64,000 nucleotides of DNA from an uncultured Collinsella sp. GTDB lineage: Bacteria > Actinomycetota > Coriobacteriia > Coriobacteriales > Coriobacteriaceae. This document shows positions 62,320-64,000 of the stretch, in pieces. How positions within the stretch are numbered: the first letter of the stretch is position 1; each line of letters begins with the position of its first letter. The notes under the pieces were generated by a model. The model worked only from the letters and a program-made list of their open reading frames with translations, searched no databases and was not told the DNA's origin. The position numbers and the translations under genes are program-made. The DNA lies in the NCBI GenBank assembly GCA_900544135.1, contig UQTU01000013.1, forward strand, positions 1 to 64,000, given 5' to 3'.

Positions 62320-63258
62320 ATGGCATCTCAAGTTGAGCTGACCCCATGCGGGGCCATGTTTGACATCTTTAAGCGCGCGGCGCATCTGAGCCATATCGAG
62401 CTGTGCGGCTTGGTGCTTTCGTCCCGTCCGCTCGCCGACGGCCGCAGCCCGCAGAGCCGGGCCGCCGATCGCTCTTGGGTTTCCCGCTTTATCGTTCGCG
62501 CGCCGGTCGGTACGCTTCAGCAGCGCTACTTTGCCGAATACGGTACCTCGGCTGCGCGTATTATGTCGCAACTGGCCCTGCGCCAGCGCAATCCCATGGA
62601 CTCCACGGCTGTGATCAATATGGTGTGCGGCCCCGCAGGTGAACCGATGGTACGCGCGCTCGAAGAGTGTCACCAGGACACGAATCTCTATCGCAACGCG
62701 CTCGATCGCCTGTCCCAGGCGGCGGAACTCATGCCCGCCGAGCGCGCCGAGGCCGTGCTGGTGCTGTTTGTCGCCGTCGGTTGTTCGGCGGATGTGCGGT
62801 CCTCGGTGAACTATGCCATCGACTACGCGCACGCGACCTGCGGCGGAGGCACCTCCACGCCGCGTTCGCTTGGCATGTCGATGACCGCAGGCGAGCGCGA
62901 ACCCGCCCCGGCGCACCCCTTGGGCTTGCTGCGCGTGCAAAACAGTTTTGTCGTGAGCGCCCCGCGCTGGATTCAGCCGAGTGAGCAGGGCGTTGAGATT
63001 GGCGCGCTGGCCACTGGTGAGGGCGATATTACCGACGTCGGCGACGATGTCTCGGCCCGCCATGCCCATATCTGGTGCGATGCTCAAAATATCTGGCACG
63101 TCGAGGACTTGTCGTCCACCAACGGAACCGTGGTGGTAAACGGGGCCACGCGCGTCTGCATTCAGGTCGAGCCCGGTCGTTCCGCCCAACTCAATCCCGG
63201 CGACGAGCTCAAACTCGGCGAATCCACTACCTACGCCATCCTCTTCGGTGCTCTCTAG
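62320..63258 (+). CDS. FHA-domain protein of the second kinase operon
   Basis: A 312-residue protein. Residues 1-210 form an unrecognised helical domain with conserved-looking CGLVLSSRPLADG and an Arg-rich middle. The C-terminal FHA domain (about 215-312) has the phosphothreonine-binding SARHAHIW and DLSSTNGTVVVNG. Three bases separate it from the kinase, so it is probably its substrate or adaptor. AAGGAGG precedes ATG 62320. Confidence 0.9.
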   Translation: MASQVELTPCGAMFDIFKRAAHLSHIELCGLVLSSRPLADGRSPQSRAADRSWVSRFIVRAPVGTLQQRYFAEYGTSAARIMSQLALRQRNPMDSTAVINMVCGPAGEPMVRALEECHQDTNLYRNALDRLSQAAELMPAERAEAVLVLFVAVGCSADVRSSVNYAIDYAHATCGGGTSTPRSLGMSMTAGEREPAPAHPLGLLRVQNSFVVSAPRWIQPSEQGVEIGALATGEGDITDVGDDVSARHAHIWCDAQNIWHVEDLSSTNGTVVVNGATRVCIQVEPGRSAQLNPGDELKLGESTTYAILFGAL

Positions 63259-63291
63259 CCGGCAGATAGGGGCGTTCCTTTTCTGCCGGCT
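63257..63291. terminator. Inverted repeat overlapping the FHA gene stop
   Basis: AGCCGGCAGA (63257-63266) and TCTGCCGGCT (63282-63291) around GGGGCGTTCCTT. The loop and following GGGGACACTCC (63292 onward) match 17796-17840. It doubles as a terminator and a copy of the dispersed repeat. Confidence 0.6.
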
Positions 63292-63705
63292 GGGGACACT
63301 CCTTGGCGCGCCAGAGCCGGCCGCCTGGGGATGGAGGGGCCATTTTGGCCCTTGGCAGTCACCCGAGGTAAACCTTTACCGCCCGCCTATATTTGCCGAA
63401 ATTACACTTGACGGCGGGGTACAATAAACCCGCATGCGGATTTCCGTTGCGGGCGCTTCCCATCGCCGGGGCGTGCCCGGGAGCATCCGGCATGCGGCCT
63501 TTGCGGCGCTCGGTCATGTGCAAGACGGGCGGTCGGGTCTGTGGGGCGCGTCAGTTGCCCCTCGCCTCGGCATGTCTTCTCTCCACGCCACGTACCTGCT
63601 GCTGAGCCTGCCTGTCGGATGATTGGAAGCAACAGCGATAATCCCATCACGCCAACATCCCGGCGATCGCCGGGGCCTGTATACCTATATGAGAGGAGAG
63701 GGGTA
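63259..63705 (+). other. Long GC-rich leader before the pyruvate:ferredoxin oxidoreductase gene
   Basis: No gene is supported. From about 63420 to 63700 the sequence is rich in potential hairpins, for example CCCGCA...TGCGGG and the palindrome CCCGGCGATCGCCGGG (63658-63673). No known riboswitch family was recognised. A TACAAT -10-like box at 63420-63425 would put a transcript start about 270 bases before the gene. Confidence 0.5.
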
Positions 63706-64000
63706 TATGGCGCGTAAGTTTAAGTCTATGGACGGCAACGAGGCGGCCGCATATGTTTCGTATGCGTACACCGAGGTAGCGGGAATCTATCCCATTACGC
63801 CGTCCAGCCCGATGGCCGACCATGTCGACCAGTGGGCGGCCCAGGGTCGCAAGAATATCTTCGGCACCCCGGTCAAGGTCGTCGAGATGGAGTCCGAGGC
63901 AGGTGCAGCCGGTACCGTTCACGGTTCGCTGGGCGCCGGTGCTCTGACCACCACCTACACGGCTTCTCAGGGTCTGCTCCTGATGATCCCGAACATGTAC
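63706..64000 (+). CDS. nifJ: Pyruvate:ferredoxin (flavodoxin) oxidoreductase, N-terminal part
   Basis: The first 98 residues of a large enzyme that continues past the window edge. It begins MARKFKSMDGNEAAAYVSYAYTEVAGIYPITPSSPMADHVDQW, the domain-I start of PFOR, with the substrate-binding YPITPSSPMAD motif, and continues KVVEMESEAGAAG. PFOR converts pyruvate and CoA to acetyl-CoA, CO2 and reduced ferredoxin, feeding ferredoxins like that at 12607. GAGGAGAGG lies before ATG 63706. The long leader suggests post-transcriptional control. Confidence 0.95.

Noticed and set aside
63421..63705. Leader as SRP RNA, RNase P RNA or tmRNA
   Set aside because: None of the conserved core sequences of these RNAs could be found.

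Overview
The window looks like a chromosomal segment of a Coriobacteriia actinobacterium, most probably Collinsella or a close relative. The evidence is a G+C-rich genome with GC-biased third codon positions, a dnaK-grpE-dnaJ-hspR heat-shock operon, an actinobacterial kinase/FHA/phosphatase/RodA-PBP/PknB cell-wall operon, and anaerobic enzymes (hydrogenase maturation, pyruvate:ferredoxin oxidoreductase, ferredoxins). No phage, insertion sequence or CRISPR array was seen.

Layout. 1-76 is the tail of an unidentified gene. 367-7543 (minus strand) holds a HAD phosphatase, hypE, hypD, hypC, hypF, nikR, a small histidine-containing protein and trxA. 7680-12365 (plus) holds a UDG-like hypothetical and a nadA-nadB-nadC-niaR NAD operon behind a large palindromic operator. 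12607-12792 is a ferredoxin. 13302-17602 is dnaK-grpE-dnaJ-hspR. 17991-20291 is an aconitase-family hydratase. 20556-21224 is a hypothetical gene bracketed by REP-like palindromes. 21693-24320 is clpB, which shares a 26-bp promoter box with dnaK. 24455-27739 is accessory: a small Pro-rich protein, an AAA/DUF4143-type ATPase and a membrane-anchored protein. 27982-32681 holds a multi-pass membrane protein, a TetR regulator and a large Fe-S/flavin oxidoreductase. 32872 is a detached hypA. 33675-36957 is a mannose-family PTS (IIAB, IIC, IID) plus a DUF956 protein. A tRNA-Arg(CCT) lies at 37263.

37490-47553 (minus) is one operon, transcribed kinase, FhaA, FhaB, PP2C phosphatase, RodA-PBP fusion, PASTA kinase. 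47992-53827 (plus) is an accessory block: a membrane regulator with two LuxR-type HTH domains, a secreted four-cysteine protein, two ABC permeases, an ABC ATPase and an exported protein. 54765-59325 is the dnaX / ybaB / recR replication-repair block, interrupted by a small hypothetical and a gene with an in-frame TGA. 59570-63258 is a second kinase/FHA operon. The window ends inside a pyruvate:ferredoxin oxidoreductase gene (63706 onward) that has a long leader.

The intergenic DNA is unusually rich in repeats. The most distinctive is a hairpin family with an exact 62-bp period, present as arrays at two loci (37.0 and 47.7 kb) and singly at 13.0 kb. There are also GGGGACA-type REP-like palindromes, a long-arm palindrome pair at 21.4 kb and a 30-bp repeat shared by 0.25 and 17.7 kb. 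The best candidates for undescribed biology are these repeats, the two-HTH regulator/ABC/secreted-protein block and the second kinase/FHA operon. All calls rest on reading the sequence alone; no database search was run.
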